DNA from: Xiphydria camelus
Taxonomy: Eukaryota > Arthropoda > Insecta > Hymenoptera > Xiphydriidae
Direction of reading: 5' to 3'
NCBI GenBank assembly: GCA_963678675.1
Contig: OY783193.1
Span: 6,207,501 to 6,271,500, forward strand
Length of the DNA: 64,000 nucleotides
Part shown: in pieces, positions 34,373 to 46,489 of the stretch
How the letters are laid out: each line of letters starts with the position of its first letter
How positions within the stretch are numbered: the stretch's first letter is position 1
Notes under the pieces: generated by a model
Told to the model about the DNA's origin: nothing
What the model saw: only the letters and a program-made list of their open reading frames with translations
The model's database searches: none
Position numbers and translations under genes: made by a program

Positions 34373-36145
34373 TTCTTTATTTCCGCGCTTCAGGATACGC
34401 ATCTACCACGGTACCATCACGTGAATAACGTTCCGAATTCGCCCCCTGGTATTCACGATATAACCCCTTCAACAATCCCCCGCAGGACAAAAACCCTCGT
34501 CGCGATGATCCCTCTAGAGCGTTTCGCTGGGATAGCGAACCAGGTATTTACAATATATTCCTCTCGACGGCTTAACGAATTTCTTGCATTCCCGGAGGTC
34601 TCACCAAACCGTGTCGCGAAACATCGCGTCGGCTCAGAAGTTTTTGGAAGTTACGAAGTGTTATTCGTATCTATCCGGTGTTGGGGAGGATGGGGGGAGG
34701 ATTGCAGGAGTTAAATGTTTCCAATTTCTCTTCTGGCTGCGAAAAAATTGTCACGTGAGCACCCACTATAAGAAAGGATTTTACGAACTTCTTCCCCCAA
34801 GGTGGTAAAATAAGGGAGGTAAGTTTATAGGAAAATCCGTCATTTTTTATGCTAAATTCATGACAATTAGTATTAGGTCTTTCGGTTATAAATTAGGTAA
34901 GATGTGTTTCAGGATTTTTGGAAATTTATTACTTAAAAGGGGGTGAAATAAGGAATGAAAATTTGTATGAGAATTCCGTTATTTTTATAGTTAAAATCAT
35001 GAAAATATCGGACTAAGTCATGGGCGGAAGGCTCTAGTGGTGTATAAAGAAACAAGAAAAATTATAATGCAGAGATGAGGGGAAGATCGAAGCAAGGAAC
35101 AGCGAACTAACTCCACATGACTTTACGTAAATAGAAGACCTTTCGATCTCAGCCTGCCGTATCGCAAACGAAATGCAGTGCGCGCCTGCATGCTATTCGA
35201 CGAGATGTAAGATATAAAAGTATCGACAGGTCGTTTTCTCCACCCAACACGTGTAGGTTGGTAGACGCGGATCAGAGCCAGTCGTTTCGAACTTCGCAAA
35301 TGGCCTACACGCTCTATCGCCGGAAATGACGACGACTAAAACGGCGCGTGTCAAATCGGTCGTAAGAGGCGCGTTTACGAGTCGACACGGCATCGCGATA
35401 TCGTATAACGTTCGAGGAAGAAGGTTTCCCCCTTCTTGCGCAGTCGAGCACCTGTTACGTCTCTCGGAACACTCGGCAAGCGATTATTGCAAACCGATTT
35501 CGGAGCTCGTTTTATATTTCCGAGCTGGGAGAGAATTTATTCGTGATCAGTGAATTAAAATCTGGAGTACGCGTTTCTTTTTTGCAATTTTTCAATTCGC
35601 GACGAAACATTGGCACATTTTTTACGTGTAGTAAAGAAAAGCAGGGAGAATATTTGTCCCCGAAAATGTCATGTTCATTTAGGTAAATCGTCGTGTTTCA
35701 TCGGGCAATTTTCCGTAATATTCGCAAAATAAAACATTACAGCGGGCTTTATGGACGCAGCGTGAATTTACCTACTCTGTTAATTGCCACGTATAATTAT
35801 CTTTCTTTATACAACTACTCCACGTCGATGTAAAATTATTTAACTTTCATGATGTTGAACTTCGAAATGAGGACTAACGAGTGTACCCCTCTCGAATCGG
35901 GGAGCACACAATTAGCTCTCGCCAAATTATATCAACAATGAAATGTCAGGCTTTTCGTACCGCGTTGGTTGTTCGATTCGTGAAATTTCAATTTTCGAAA
36001 TATATACATATACGCGTAGCATCACGTCTTATGTGAATCTTCATTTTCATACTGCTAAAAAAGAGGAAAAATAAATAATGGACTCACCAATTGAAGAGTC
36101 ACGCCACGATGATAATCGTCTCCCGCTTATCGTGGCACATCAACT
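34373..36145. other. No gene seen apart from one dispersed repeat
   Basis: ORFs of up to 117 codons at 34361-34714 show no domain. The dispersed repeat at 34795-34990 is listed separately. Confidence 0.5.
34795..34990 (-). repeat. Dispersed repeat, copy 2
   Basis: It matches 2660-2830 on the opposite strand over about 160 bp (GGTGGTAAAATAAGGGAGG, CAGGATTTTTGGAAATTTAT). A partial second unit follows at 34945-34990. Confidence 0.7.
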
Positions 36146-36358
36146 CCCAAGCAATACACTTTAGTCAAAATAATCTCATTCACTAAATGCCGTAATTTTT
36201 TTTAATCAAATTGACATCAAACGTCTTTCAGATACGTGATAAGACAATGAGGTTTTATCATTCTTTTGTCATTTTTGAAAGACATTTGATGTCATTTTGA
36301 CAAAAAAATGACGTCATTTAGCGAATGACATTATTTCAACTAAAGTATGTTGCTTGGG
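36146..36358. mobile_element. MITE with about 85-bp inverted ends starting CCCAAGCAA
   Basis: CCCAAGCAATACACTTTAGT and AATCTCATTCACTAAATG are mirrored by CATTTAGCGAATGACATTAT and AAAGTATGTTGCTTGGG. The two arms make up most of its 213 bp, so it could form a long hairpin. No clear target duplication was found. Confidence 0.85.
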
Positions 36359-39046
36359 ATTGTAAAGTAACGCTTATGTTTTTTTTTGCAAAAAAGCACT
36401 CTGATGGTTACTGTCACATTATAATCAAAATACAAAACGAACCAAGATAGTTGCCACGTCAAGTTAACACTCTTGATTGTACTCTTTGTACAATAATTAA
36501 TTTATCAGATTTACGAGCGATTAAAGCCTTTTCGATAAATTGTTTACACCGTCTGCCCTAACCTCCAAAGCGGATCTTTTTCATTCGCTTGACATGATTA
36601 ATGTGTGGTAATATATAGGGATATTCAATGACATAATATATTCAATGGATCTGGACACAGAGGGCACTGGCAGACTTCACGTATACTTCCACAATTAGCC
36701 AGGAAGAGCTATATATTTTTCATGCACGGAGCCAATAAAGCGCGCATAAAGAACGTGTAAGATTTAATAATTCATTGAGCGTCAATAATCCGCAAGTAAC
36801 CAGTAATTCGACGCGCAATTCGAAACGAGGAACGTTCGCTATTGGCATCCGTACTCGACCGATCGATCATACGACTAATGATGCGACTCTTCTTCTTTCA
36901 TTTAACTGGCACTAGTTATTAGCACGGATGCTATTATCATAATTTGCTTTCTGAATTATTTATGGACTGTATTTCCAACGGTACTCTACTTTATAAATAT
37001 AATAATAAGAACAGGGGCCATTAGACTCGACTGAAGTAGATGGAGAAGAGTGGAGGAACGGAAAGATTGATGCTGCTGGAGTGTTAGGTCAGGTTAGGTA
37101 ACGAGAGACTATCGATGAGGTTGTATATAATTGATGCGATCTGTATTGAGTAACTGGGGATAAGTACAGATACTCTTTATCTCTGACAAAATGGGTTATT
37201 CGTTTATTTATGGTATGATCTTCATTGTCTAGTCACGGCGTCTATATAATCCGTGACTATAATTCGCGATGGAAATTAGGAGTCATTGATTTAACTACAC
37301 ATAATTATTTCTCCTGGAATTACTATTGTATAACTATTATTGTTTTCTGAAAAATGAATGATTAATGTCGCATACGTCCTTTCAGCATCAGCCACGCGAT
37401 ATCGATTCGAGTACGAACGGAACGACACTGAAACTGTGTACGCGGCAAGCGTCTCGCCCGTCTCGCCTAAGCGCGTAGCGTATGGAGAGGGGGAAGTAGA
37501 AACTGCTCGCTCGTGCGTTTACGGAGCTCACACTTTGTAAATACTACAGGCACACACAATCCGCGTATAATACCTTATTATCTGGAAACTTCATGTACGA
37601 TGAATTGAAAGCTGCGAGCTTCGGATCTTTAAGTAGTTGCGCTTGGTATTGTCAACCGGTCTATTCCATTAAAGACCACTGTGATTGCACATCAAAGAGT
37701 CTAGCCCTGGATTCACGATTCCCTTTAATTTCAACTCCATTCAAAGCGGATTTGGCGCGCCTCCCTAAACGGGCGAGAATGGACCGCAGTCATAGGGAGT
37801 CGGACAATTCCCTTCCTGTTTGTCTCAGAAGGACCAACATCCGCGGTCGACCAAATAACCGAGGATCGCGCAGCAACGCTTATCCCTGATAAACGCATAA
37901 AGACGATCCTTCCGAATCGCCGGGTGATTTTTGCACGCCCCACGAGCGACCGATCCTTCCGCGCCACTCCTGCTGGCAATTAGCGTTGCGAGCACGCGAG
38001 TTTCGGAGAGTAACGAAGATGGAGAGAAACCTGGTTAGGAGGGACAGAGAGGGGCGAGAAAATAGAGCAGTAAAAGGGGCGCGGCTCGTATTTCGCTCTC
38101 GGGAAAATCGCGCCATAAATCGCTCTCTTAATCGCCGCGGAAGGACCCGGCGCGATGTTCGGCGAACGCGGGCGCTCTCCACTCGGTGATCCTCGCGCGG
38201 CGAAAGGTGCGTCGGAGATGGACGGACGAGATTAAGGGGTCGCGCCACGGATCGGCCCTCGGCATTTTCTCGCGATGCCTTCCGGACGTCTTTCTGTATG
38301 TTTCCGGCGATTTTGGACGGCGCGGGAAAGAGAGCGGGGAGTCCTTCCCTCGTGAAAACCCGATGGCAAAGTCCTTCGTGGCTCGTAACCGCGAAGGCGT
38401 TTCTCCGAAGCTCTCTTACCGGCGCGTCGGCAGATTTATGGAGCGATATAGAAGGATGTGTGTGTTATATCTGTATACGGGAGGGGCGCGTATGTGATAC
38501 ACGCGCGCGGAGCTGATCGTGAGTTATTATTATTGTTATTAGCTGTCACCTCGCGGGATTCTATATCGCGCGGTATTTTGTAGACCGTGGTAAAATGTTG
38601 TCGCGCGCGGCAGATGCACTTCCATATGACGCGTATGAATGATGCGCGTACGGGTTAAGAATGCTTGCTGTGAAATATGAATTTGTGTGGTGGGGAAAAT
38701 ACAATTGCAGCGTCAATGAAACTCTTCTGGTGGAAATGCTTCATTTTGGTCGCCGTTCTTAAGCGCAGCATTACATTTTATCATACGCACTGTAAAATAG
38801 ATTTGTATTAAATTTAACGTAATTGTATGGGAAGCTTTTATCCGAGACGTGATTATGAAAATTAATATGCTCTCCGTTGTGAAATTTTTAAGGGGAATTT
38901 TATAAGGAAATACATTAATTTTCATAATTATGGAGTACATTAATTTTTATAATCACGTGTTGGAAAAAAGCTTTGTATAAAAGTATATACAAATAAAAAA
39001 TTTTTTACGGTGCTTATAAATATAATTAGCACTTGCTGATGAAAGT
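36359..39046. other. No gene seen; GC-rich island at 37360-38520
   Basis: CpG-rich DNA with basic, low-complexity ORFs on both strands. The last part, 38640-39046, is AT-rich. Confidence 0.5.
37231..37260. repeat. Short perfect inverted repeat
   Basis: TAGTCACGG and CCGTGACTA flank a 12-base AT-rich spacer. There is no run of T after it that would suggest a terminator. Confidence 0.7.
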
Positions 39047-39304
39047 ACGCAAAGAAAAAGAATTAGTTGGATCTATACTAAAAATTACTCGCGGGGTCGC
39101 AAGTAATTAATTACTTAGATTAATTAAATCTTTTTTCGTATTAATTAGATATTTCTGCCTTGAAATCATATATTATTTCACATAATTGCAAAGGAGAGAT
39201 ATTTTATTGATCTATAAAAAAAATTCATATATGTAAATAAATAATTACCTGCGACCCCGCAAGTAATTTTCAGTAGATCCAACTAATTTCTTTTCTCTGT
39301 GTGT
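39047..39304. mobile_element. MITE with about 75-bp inverted ends, family E
   Basis: The left arm has GAATTAGTTGGATCTATACT and CGCGGGGTCGCAAGTAATTA. The right arm carries the inverted TTACCTGCGACCCCGCAAG and GTAGATCCAACTAATTTC. A partial second copy starts at 63787. Confidence 0.85.
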
Positions 39305-40878
39305 ATTTCCTTATTTATACGAATGATCAGAATTGAAACATCTCAGATGCAAACGAAACGATGCTGTTAAAAGTGTCTCGTATAAATTCCATTACATCAT
39401 CCCTCAGAAAGTTCCATCAGCATCTCTGAAAAATTTAGCATCACTACATGAGATGCGCCTTCAAGGATGCATCAATGTTAGTAGATACACAGACCATATT
39501 TGCAGATGACGAAAGTCTCCTCAAAGAGAGAAGACGAACATCGAAGGGGATGTAGGAGTTTCTCCGACCGAAGTAAGCGAATTCCCTCTTCGTTCCTTTC
39601 GAATTCCTCTACCAACGAGGGATTTATAAGGCAATGGAGCGATTTATGCGCTCTATGAATACGAATGTGTCGCGCCGATCATTTCACCGGATTGATACAT
39701 AAAAACATACGTATTTCGAATAAATGAGTATCTTATAGAATGCAGTTCTATAGTTGATTTAAAATAAATAAACGGTACTTATTATTCATTCTAGAATATC
39801 CCTAATATCAGATTTTAATGGCTCCTTATCATAATAGTTGACAATAATGATCAGGAGCCATTAAAGTATTCTATATTACGCACCTTTCTCCGGTATCCTG
39901 TATATCCTGCATACATACATACTTGCATGTAGTAGTTTGAGCTGCAATATCTCACAAACGGTCTAACAAATGGACCTTTCACCTTATACTTCTTTTATTC
40001 ATCTCGATGAGCTCTACAACTTTTATAACAATAAAAATGTCGAGTTCCATTCAAAAAAATAAAGGTGACCTCCGTATCTCGTAAATGACACATGTTATCA
40101 AAAATCACTTACATGTGTAATACTTCCCTCTCGATACCAAATAACTTTTATTTGAAAAATTTTTTCGTAAAATGGCAAATAACGAAAATAAATGGATGTA
40201 ACCCTTGGTCAATTTATACTAGACTCCTCTAACACTCATGCGATACATTGAAAAAAGAAACTACAGCGAAATACACACGCGAACGTGTTTGTCGCGACCA
40301 GAGCACTTTGTAAAAGGAGCGGTCAAACATCCACGTCGAGAGAATTCCCCTCGACAAGTTTTTCCGCTCCTCGCCGGGAGGTCTTCGTTCACGTTCCGCC
40401 GTCGGTCGAACCTTCGTCGTGTGTGCATTTCGTATCGACGTTCCATAAGTTTGCTCGCTCTACGTCTCGCAGCGAGTAAACTCGGAGGAAGACCCGGCGT
40501 ACGTGCAGGCGGCATGCATGTACGACGTTCCTCCCAGGGAGAACTACCGCGGTACACTTTACGTGCTCGATGAGGCGTTCGGAAGGGTGGAAGAGGCGGA
40601 GAGGGAGGAGGGTCCCTCGCGTGCAAGGGTGAGTCTTCTCCTTCGACTCGCGTTCGAACTTCCATCTTCGAATAAATGTCACGACGAACTGAAACTCTCG
40701 TGCGGAATACGATCGACATTGGTAACACGTCACCGAGCGAACGAAGGGAATTGAGATGGGGATGGCGAGTGGAGGGTACGAAGAGGAGTTTGTGTCAAGC
40801 GGTGGCGGAAGAAATATGTTATTTTAGGGGCACGTCGTGCATATGTGTTCGAATGAATGTCGTAGGCTTATTTGAAGG
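39305..40878. other. No gene seen; GC-rich island at 40240-40780
   Basis: Overlapping arginine-rich ORFs on both strands (up to 155 codons) without domains. A hairpin lies at 39812. Confidence 0.5.
39812..39868. repeat. Hairpin-forming inverted repeat
   Basis: TTTAATGGCTCCT and AGGAGCCATTAAA pair perfectly over 13 bp, and weaker pairing continues inward. Confidence 0.8.
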
Positions 40879-41403
40879 ATATCGCGTCGCTAATGTCGAA
40901 AGATTACGTACGCCACTTTACGGCTTTTTGGCACTGTAAGAGTCAAAAGGGCTTGTAAACAAATTATTCTTGCAACCCCGATAGAAATACTTAAAGAAGA
41001 TCCAATAATTTATTAGTAAAATAAACATTTGAAAAACTAAAGATAAAAGGGCTATTAGGAAATAGTCGATACGTCCTTTCGACATTAAGTTTCTTAAAAA
41101 TTGCAAAAATGATAAATGCCGTAAGGGCGTATCGATATTTATACAAGTATAATATAAACCTAAGATTGATATGCCTTTATGTGGCACTGATTTTCGTGAT
41201 TTTTAAGAAATTTATTGCTAAAAGTGTGTATCGACCATATCCTATGCGTCCTTTTGCTTTTAAGTTTCCAATTATTTATTTTACTTTATTTATTCCCATT
41301 TAAACCAACTTGAGTGAATAACAATTTTTTTTTAAAACGCCTTTTAGGCTTTATAAAGGAACTTTTCGGCGCATACGATCTTTTGGTATTAGTGATGTGA
41401 TAT
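40879..41403. mobile_element. MITE, ends with CACTAATGCCAAAAGG, copy 2, longer form
   Basis: ATATCGCGTCGCTAATGTCG is mirrored by GGTATTAGTGATGTGATAT. It shares TCAAAAGGGCTTGTAAA and TTTAGGCTTTATAAAGGAAC with copy 1. About 130 bp in the middle is absent from copy 1. Confidence 0.8.
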
Positions 41404-41406
41404 GCA

Positions 41407-41630
41407 CACTGAGAAAAAGATATGCTTAATCAAAATAAAGGAGTTTTTAGAATGTCCTATAAGAGCATATTTATTCGATTCGAATGAACATCGATTTGAT
41501 CCAAATAATATTCAATGAAATCAATAATATTTTCATGCGTCCAATCGAGATTCATTCCAATCGAATAAATGTGCTCTTACGACTATTCAAAAACATTTTT
41601 ATTTCGATCAAGCAATTTTTTTTCTCGAGG
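41407..41630. mobile_element. CACTGAG-end MITE, family C
   Basis: CACTGAGAAAAAGATATGCT and ATTCGATTCGAATGAACAT on the left are mirrored by ATTCCAATCGAATAAATGTG and AAGCAATTTTTTTTCTCGAG on the right. It starts four bases after another MITE ends. Confidence 0.75.
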
Positions 41631-42416
41631 TAAGATGATCCTCGTCGTGATATGCCATTAAGTGTCCCGGAATATACACTCTGGCAAGACAGGCCAGACA
41701 AATTCCGAAAGTCGGGGGTATTTCGGGAAGGACACGGAAGAATCCGACGAACTTTCTTCCGACATTCTTGCTCGTATCGTATCCGCAAGTTCTTAAATTG
41801 CTTGTAAACAAACTAGAGTTTCCAAAGCTCCGTCGAGAGTGTAGGAATCGATGGCAGCGAAGAGCACTCCGGAGAAGAAGAGGAGATAAGGGAGAGGGAC
41901 CGGCGACAATGGTCATTGTTGTAGTTTCTGTGGCCAGCGGGTGGCGGTGGGACGAGCCGAGGGGGCGAAGTACACAGACTCGAAGAAAACGCGGGAGAGA
42001 CGAACGGGGGAGGCGGAGAGAGGGTGGAAGAGAGAGGCCTCCACAACGGTATCCTGGACAATAACGTCCAAAGCGTCGCCCGTACAACCTTTCGCAAAAA
42101 CTTTCTACACTTCCACGGGTCTTCTACTGTTCTCCGGACAGATACTTTTGTCGTAAGGTCTTCCGGAACTCTCGTGTGTCTCTGTGAAATGGTTTTCTTT
42201 GTCTATCCATTTGTTTCGGTTAATTTATCCCCCTGCTAGCGTGCCTCTTAATAATAGATGTAAGCCTCTCTTGTCTTCTATTTCTCATAGTTTTTTTAAA
42301 ACGGTAAGAGGATGATATTTCTTTCGGTCGAATGAAAATGTCCATTCGTATATGGAGTTAGTGGACGCATCTTTTCTCCAAAAGAACGCAAGTTTTGGTT
42401 AAGTTTGTTAATTTTT

Positions 42417-42697
42417 GCACTGAGGAAAGTAATTAAGTTAAAATGACAAAACGCGTCGAGTTAAACACGTTTAGTTACTCTAACTGAAATACTTGGTCAG
42501 TTGAACCAAATATCAAGTTATTCTAACCACACACACACACACACAAATGTGAAGTTATTTTAACCAAACGTTTAGTTATTTTACCTAAAAAATGATCAGA
42601 TTAACCAAACAGATGGAGGATCCACATTTCACCAAACGGTTTGGTCATCGTCTCCAGGATTTTTGTTAAATTGACCAAGTTATTTTACTCCGTGTGG
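42417..42697 (-). mobile_element. CACTGAG-end MITE, family A
   Basis: It begins GCACTGAGGAAAGTAATTAA and contains AACAGATGGAGGATCCAC and CGTCTCCAGGATTTTTG, then ends TTATTTTACTCCGTGTGG. A short CA run lies at 42527-42543. Confidence 0.75.
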
Positions 42698-44024
42698 TAA
42701 TAAATTCTATCGTGTAGAGTAAATTGAATATAAATGCATATTTAGGAAATTCTAAATTACTGCTAAAGCTCCAAACATATTTTTCTGATTAAATATTTAA
42801 TAAAACGACTTTTTAATAACCAAATATGTAAGTAATTTTATATCCGATTAGTCGTTGTTTTTACTTTCAGATTTTCCTGTAGAGTAATCTTCAAAAATTC
42901 AGCCTCGAAATATATTAATTTTCGTCTCCATCCCTCTTCGTCTCTCCCTCTTTTTCTGTCTCCGAAAGAGATTTAGTGTCACGCGAAAATGACGGATTTC
43001 CACGACCCCTCCGCGGTCCAGTTTCGCCAGCAGACAAGCGCGTCGCTCTCGAAACGCGCAGTTTCGGCGAAATCTTATTACACCGGTAAAGAGCTCAACG
43101 TATGTGTTTTCGTATCGCGTATATTACGAGCCGCACGATCATGCATAATGCATATCGTACGACAAGTGAATTTTATTAGCCGAGTCCCCCTCGTAAAATG
43201 CTCCCCCTGTTCGTCAAGAAAACGTTTTTGCAATCTCCGTAATTATTGTAAAAATATTTAATACACTGAGAATTTATTTCACGATCTTACATATTATATT
43301 AAAATTTAAGATTTTATTTCACTTCATACAGAGTTTGGTCTATTATTATTATTCTTGTTGTTATATTGTTTTAGTTTTAGTTCATAAAAACAGAATTTAA
43401 TTGAAGGTTCCAGTAAACTCCTTTACAAAAGCCAAAAACTGATCTCAGCTTGAAGAAAATTTCTATAGAATTTGTTCAGAGACGACAAAAAAAGTACTTA
43501 TTTCGAATTCTTCTTACGCGAGAAAAAATAATATCTAACGCAAACTAATACAGCATCAAAAACTGCAGGTATTGTAAAACAACGAGATAGTCCTCCGTCG
43601 AAAGGCGGTCCAGAATTTATTAAATCTTTTAGAAAAATCTTTTAGAATAGTTTCATCCGAGCACTGAAGCATTCACACGGAATGTCCCATGTGCACATAG
43701 TCCCATCCGAAAGCAGGTTTGGATGCCGCGCTATCATTTCCGCTAGCGAGCAAGATCAAGCGGAAGAACTGGGGCGAAAGGGATGATGAGACTTGCTCAC
43801 CCGCAAAGTGAGAAAGAAGAATGAAGAGGGGATGAATGAACGCGGAATGTATACGTATCCAGACTAGAACCGAGAGATAAAGGGGAACTACCGAAGTTGT
43901 TGCGTACCTTATAAGAAGGTACGGGATGCGTTTTGTCAATCATTTTTAGTACCGCAAACTTTGTTGTGTTTTCGTTATAAACGCCTGTAAGGTGAAAGGA
44001 AGAGAAATTTCGCACAGTGGGAGA
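42698..44024. other. Possible short exon at 42989; otherwise nothing seen
   Basis: A 33-codon stretch with good start context and a GTAAAG donor is noted among the findings. The rest is AT-rich and non-coding. Confidence 0.4.
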
Positions 44025-44530
44025 AATAATTACTAGTGTTGTGTGAAAAAATATTTCTCGAACCAAGAACATGTAATCTTGAAAATTTTTAAGAATACAT
44101 ATTTCCCACACATTGAGAGAAAAAATGGTACCCATATGAGGCTAAACTTATTCGCTAGGAAAGAAACTTCAATCACTATTATCTATTATTTATGAATTTT
44201 TGGCCTATATAGGTATAAGACTTCAATATAGATAAAAATGTAAGCTTCAAAAAAGTATTATAAGTAGGTATAAACTAAAAGCTCATAGATAATAAGATAA
44301 TAGTGATTGAAATTCCTTTCCTGGCAAGTAAGTTTAGTCTGATACGGTATTCAATTAAATCTGCGTTTACGGATGGGGGGATGCAGAATTAGTTGCTCCG
44401 ACTAATAAATTTAGTTATAACGATTAACGAAAAAAAAAAAATGACTCGAACCTATCAAATTTTTTTTGTATGAAGAAAACCATGACTTGATCCTAGAATT
44501 ATATCATGTTTCTGATCGAAGGAAACATTT
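44025..44530. repeat. Dispersed repeat of the same family, copy 3, split by a foldback MITE
   Basis: ATAATTACTAGTGTTGTGTG at the left and GAAGAAAACCATGACTTGA with AATTATATCATGTTTCTGA at the right belong to the family. The foldback element at 44127-44350 lies between. Confidence 0.55.
44127..44350. mobile_element. Foldback MITE with about 65-bp inverted ends
   Basis: GAGGCTAAACTTATTCGCTA and TCAATCACTATTATCTATTA are mirrored by AATAGTGATTGAAATTCC and GGCAAGTAAGTTTAGTCTGA. It appears to have landed inside the repeat that spans about 44025-44530. Confidence 0.75.
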
Positions 44531-45319
44531 TTTCGGCACCAGCATTTACGTCTCTCAGTGCAAGCGCGTGATATGGAAAACTTTCGATTAACCCGCGTCT
44601 ACGCACGTGCTTCACATCCGCGCGCGAACATCCTTCCACGCGTTAATATCCAACCCGGAAGAAACCGGCGAGAGCTTCAACCGCGTGGCGGGATACAACG
44701 ACTGTATCCACCCTGTTTCGAAGTTTTGTCGTTACCGGCGCGGGACGATAAGCCCCGCCGGAAGTGCGGCACGTCGCTTTCGCTCTCGGAGAATTTCGAC
44801 GCGTTCCTCGAGCTTATTAGCATAAAATGAAGCGTGCACCTCGATACCTAGCGAGGCGCGTCGCGCGTTAGCCCAAGCCGCGCGTTAGCGGAACCCCGTG
44901 GGTATAAAACCGCAATCTCACCCCCGCCGCAAAACAAACGTCTGCCTCGGAGGTCGACGAGGCAATCTCGCAATACCTGTGGCAATATGTATTCCGCCCT
45001 TATACGTGTGCGCTCGTTACTCGCGCGGGAGGTGCGACGTCGTTGGAGAGGGAGGGAAGTTAACCGAGTCAAGGGGGAGAAAGATATGAGAGAGCGGGAC
45101 GTTTCTCGATTGATTTTTCGCTGGCTTCTTATCGACGCTTCGCTGGCTCTTCGACGGGTGCTGTGAAACTAGCGAGGGAGGAAAAAAATCGAGTAAAGAA
45201 AATTAGGGGTGAATAAATCTTTAAATGGCTGAGGCGACTTAATTTATCTCCGCCTATTCTATTAACGATACGAGACGAATGTGGAAAAGTTTACTTCCGG
45301 GTGCAAAAACGAGACGGTA

Positions 45320-45504
45320 TACTGAGAAAAATAATTAATTAGGGTAAAATGATAAAACGCGTTTAGTTAAACGCATTTATTACAGTTATTCTCGCCAAAA
45401 TACTGATGAGTTTAACCGAAAAGATGAAAATCTATATTTAACCAAACAGTTTGGTCACCGTCTCCAAGAGTTTCGATAAATTGATCAGATTTCTTTTTCA
45501 GTGC
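45320..45504 (-). mobile_element. CACTGAG-end MITE, family A, shortened
   Basis: It begins TACTGAGAAAAATAATTAAT and ends TTTCTTTTTCAGTG, with AACCAAACAGTTTGGTCACC inside. The middle is shorter than in other copies. Confidence 0.7.
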
Positions 45505-46228
45505 AGAAAGGAAACAAGAGGAAGAGGGTATAGGGGGTGAAAGTTCTGGTCGGATACTTTGCCGAACTCTCGACTTCTTCAACCCGGTCATCGGAAGTCG
45601 ATGTTTGGAGATCTTAGCTCCGAAATAGTGGCAGAGAGAGAGAGAAAAAGAAGGAGGACGAAGGAGAAAAGAGCATCGTTGATTCCGGGTAAAATACCGC
45701 ATAAAACTCTCCTCAGTGAAATTCGACGAGGGATAAAATTATGGTGATGACGAGAGGGGCGGGCGAAAGTTTCGCGCGTGATACAGTAGATACGGGCTAG
45801 GTATACACTTTGCGAGTATAATATAAAGTAGGCTCGCCCGCGTGAAAGGGGTTTTATAGGCGGAGGTTGCTCGCGTGGGAGTCGGGTGAAAGCCCCGCGG
45901 GACGCATACATTTTCCGGTGTTTAGTTTTTCGCGCTTCGACGTTTTTTATTCGGCGCTTTAGCCTACCCCCACCCGTTTTTATCGCGCGCCAGGCGTGGA
46001 GCATTCCAAGCGATCCACCGCCATCGACGAGTGAAGTCGTTTTTAGAAATGTGACGCGTTGCGAGGTTGCAGCAGTACTGTGCGGCGATAATACACCCCG
46101 CTGCTCACACAATTTATGTAAGTTATTTGGTTGAATATGTTCCGTAAAATATGTTTTCGACTGCGGAGAAAATATTTTTCTGATGAAAAGAAATGGATAT
46201 TTTCCCTCGGTGCAGTTTTATACTGTGC

Positions 46229-46489
46229 ACTGAGAAATATAACCTAGTCAATGTTACCAAAATCCTGGAGACCATAATAATTATGTATAAACAGTATAAT
46301 TATTATACTGTTGGGTAAACTGTTTGGCGAAATATGGATCCTCTGTTTGTTTGGTTAACCTGACTATTTTCCGGTTAGAATAACTAGATATGTAGTTAGC
46401 ATAATTAAATATTTGGTTAAACTTACTAGTATTAAACTCGTTTAACCGGGTGCGTTTTATCATTTCATCCAAGTTATTTTTCTTAGTGT
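46229..46489 (+). mobile_element. CACTGAG-end MITE, family A
   Basis: It begins CACTGAGAAATATAACCTAG and ends CAAGTTATTTTTCTTAGTG. AATATGGATCCTCTGTTTG lies inside. Confidence 0.8.

Noticed and set aside
37084..37102. TTAGG words suggesting telomeric repeat
   Set aside because: Only two TTAGG words separated by other bases; too short to call.
41608..42087. 159-codon minus-strand ORF in a GC-rich island
   Set aside because: Overlapping ORFs exist on both strands, it is serine- and arginine-rich, it overlaps a MITE end, and no domain is visible.
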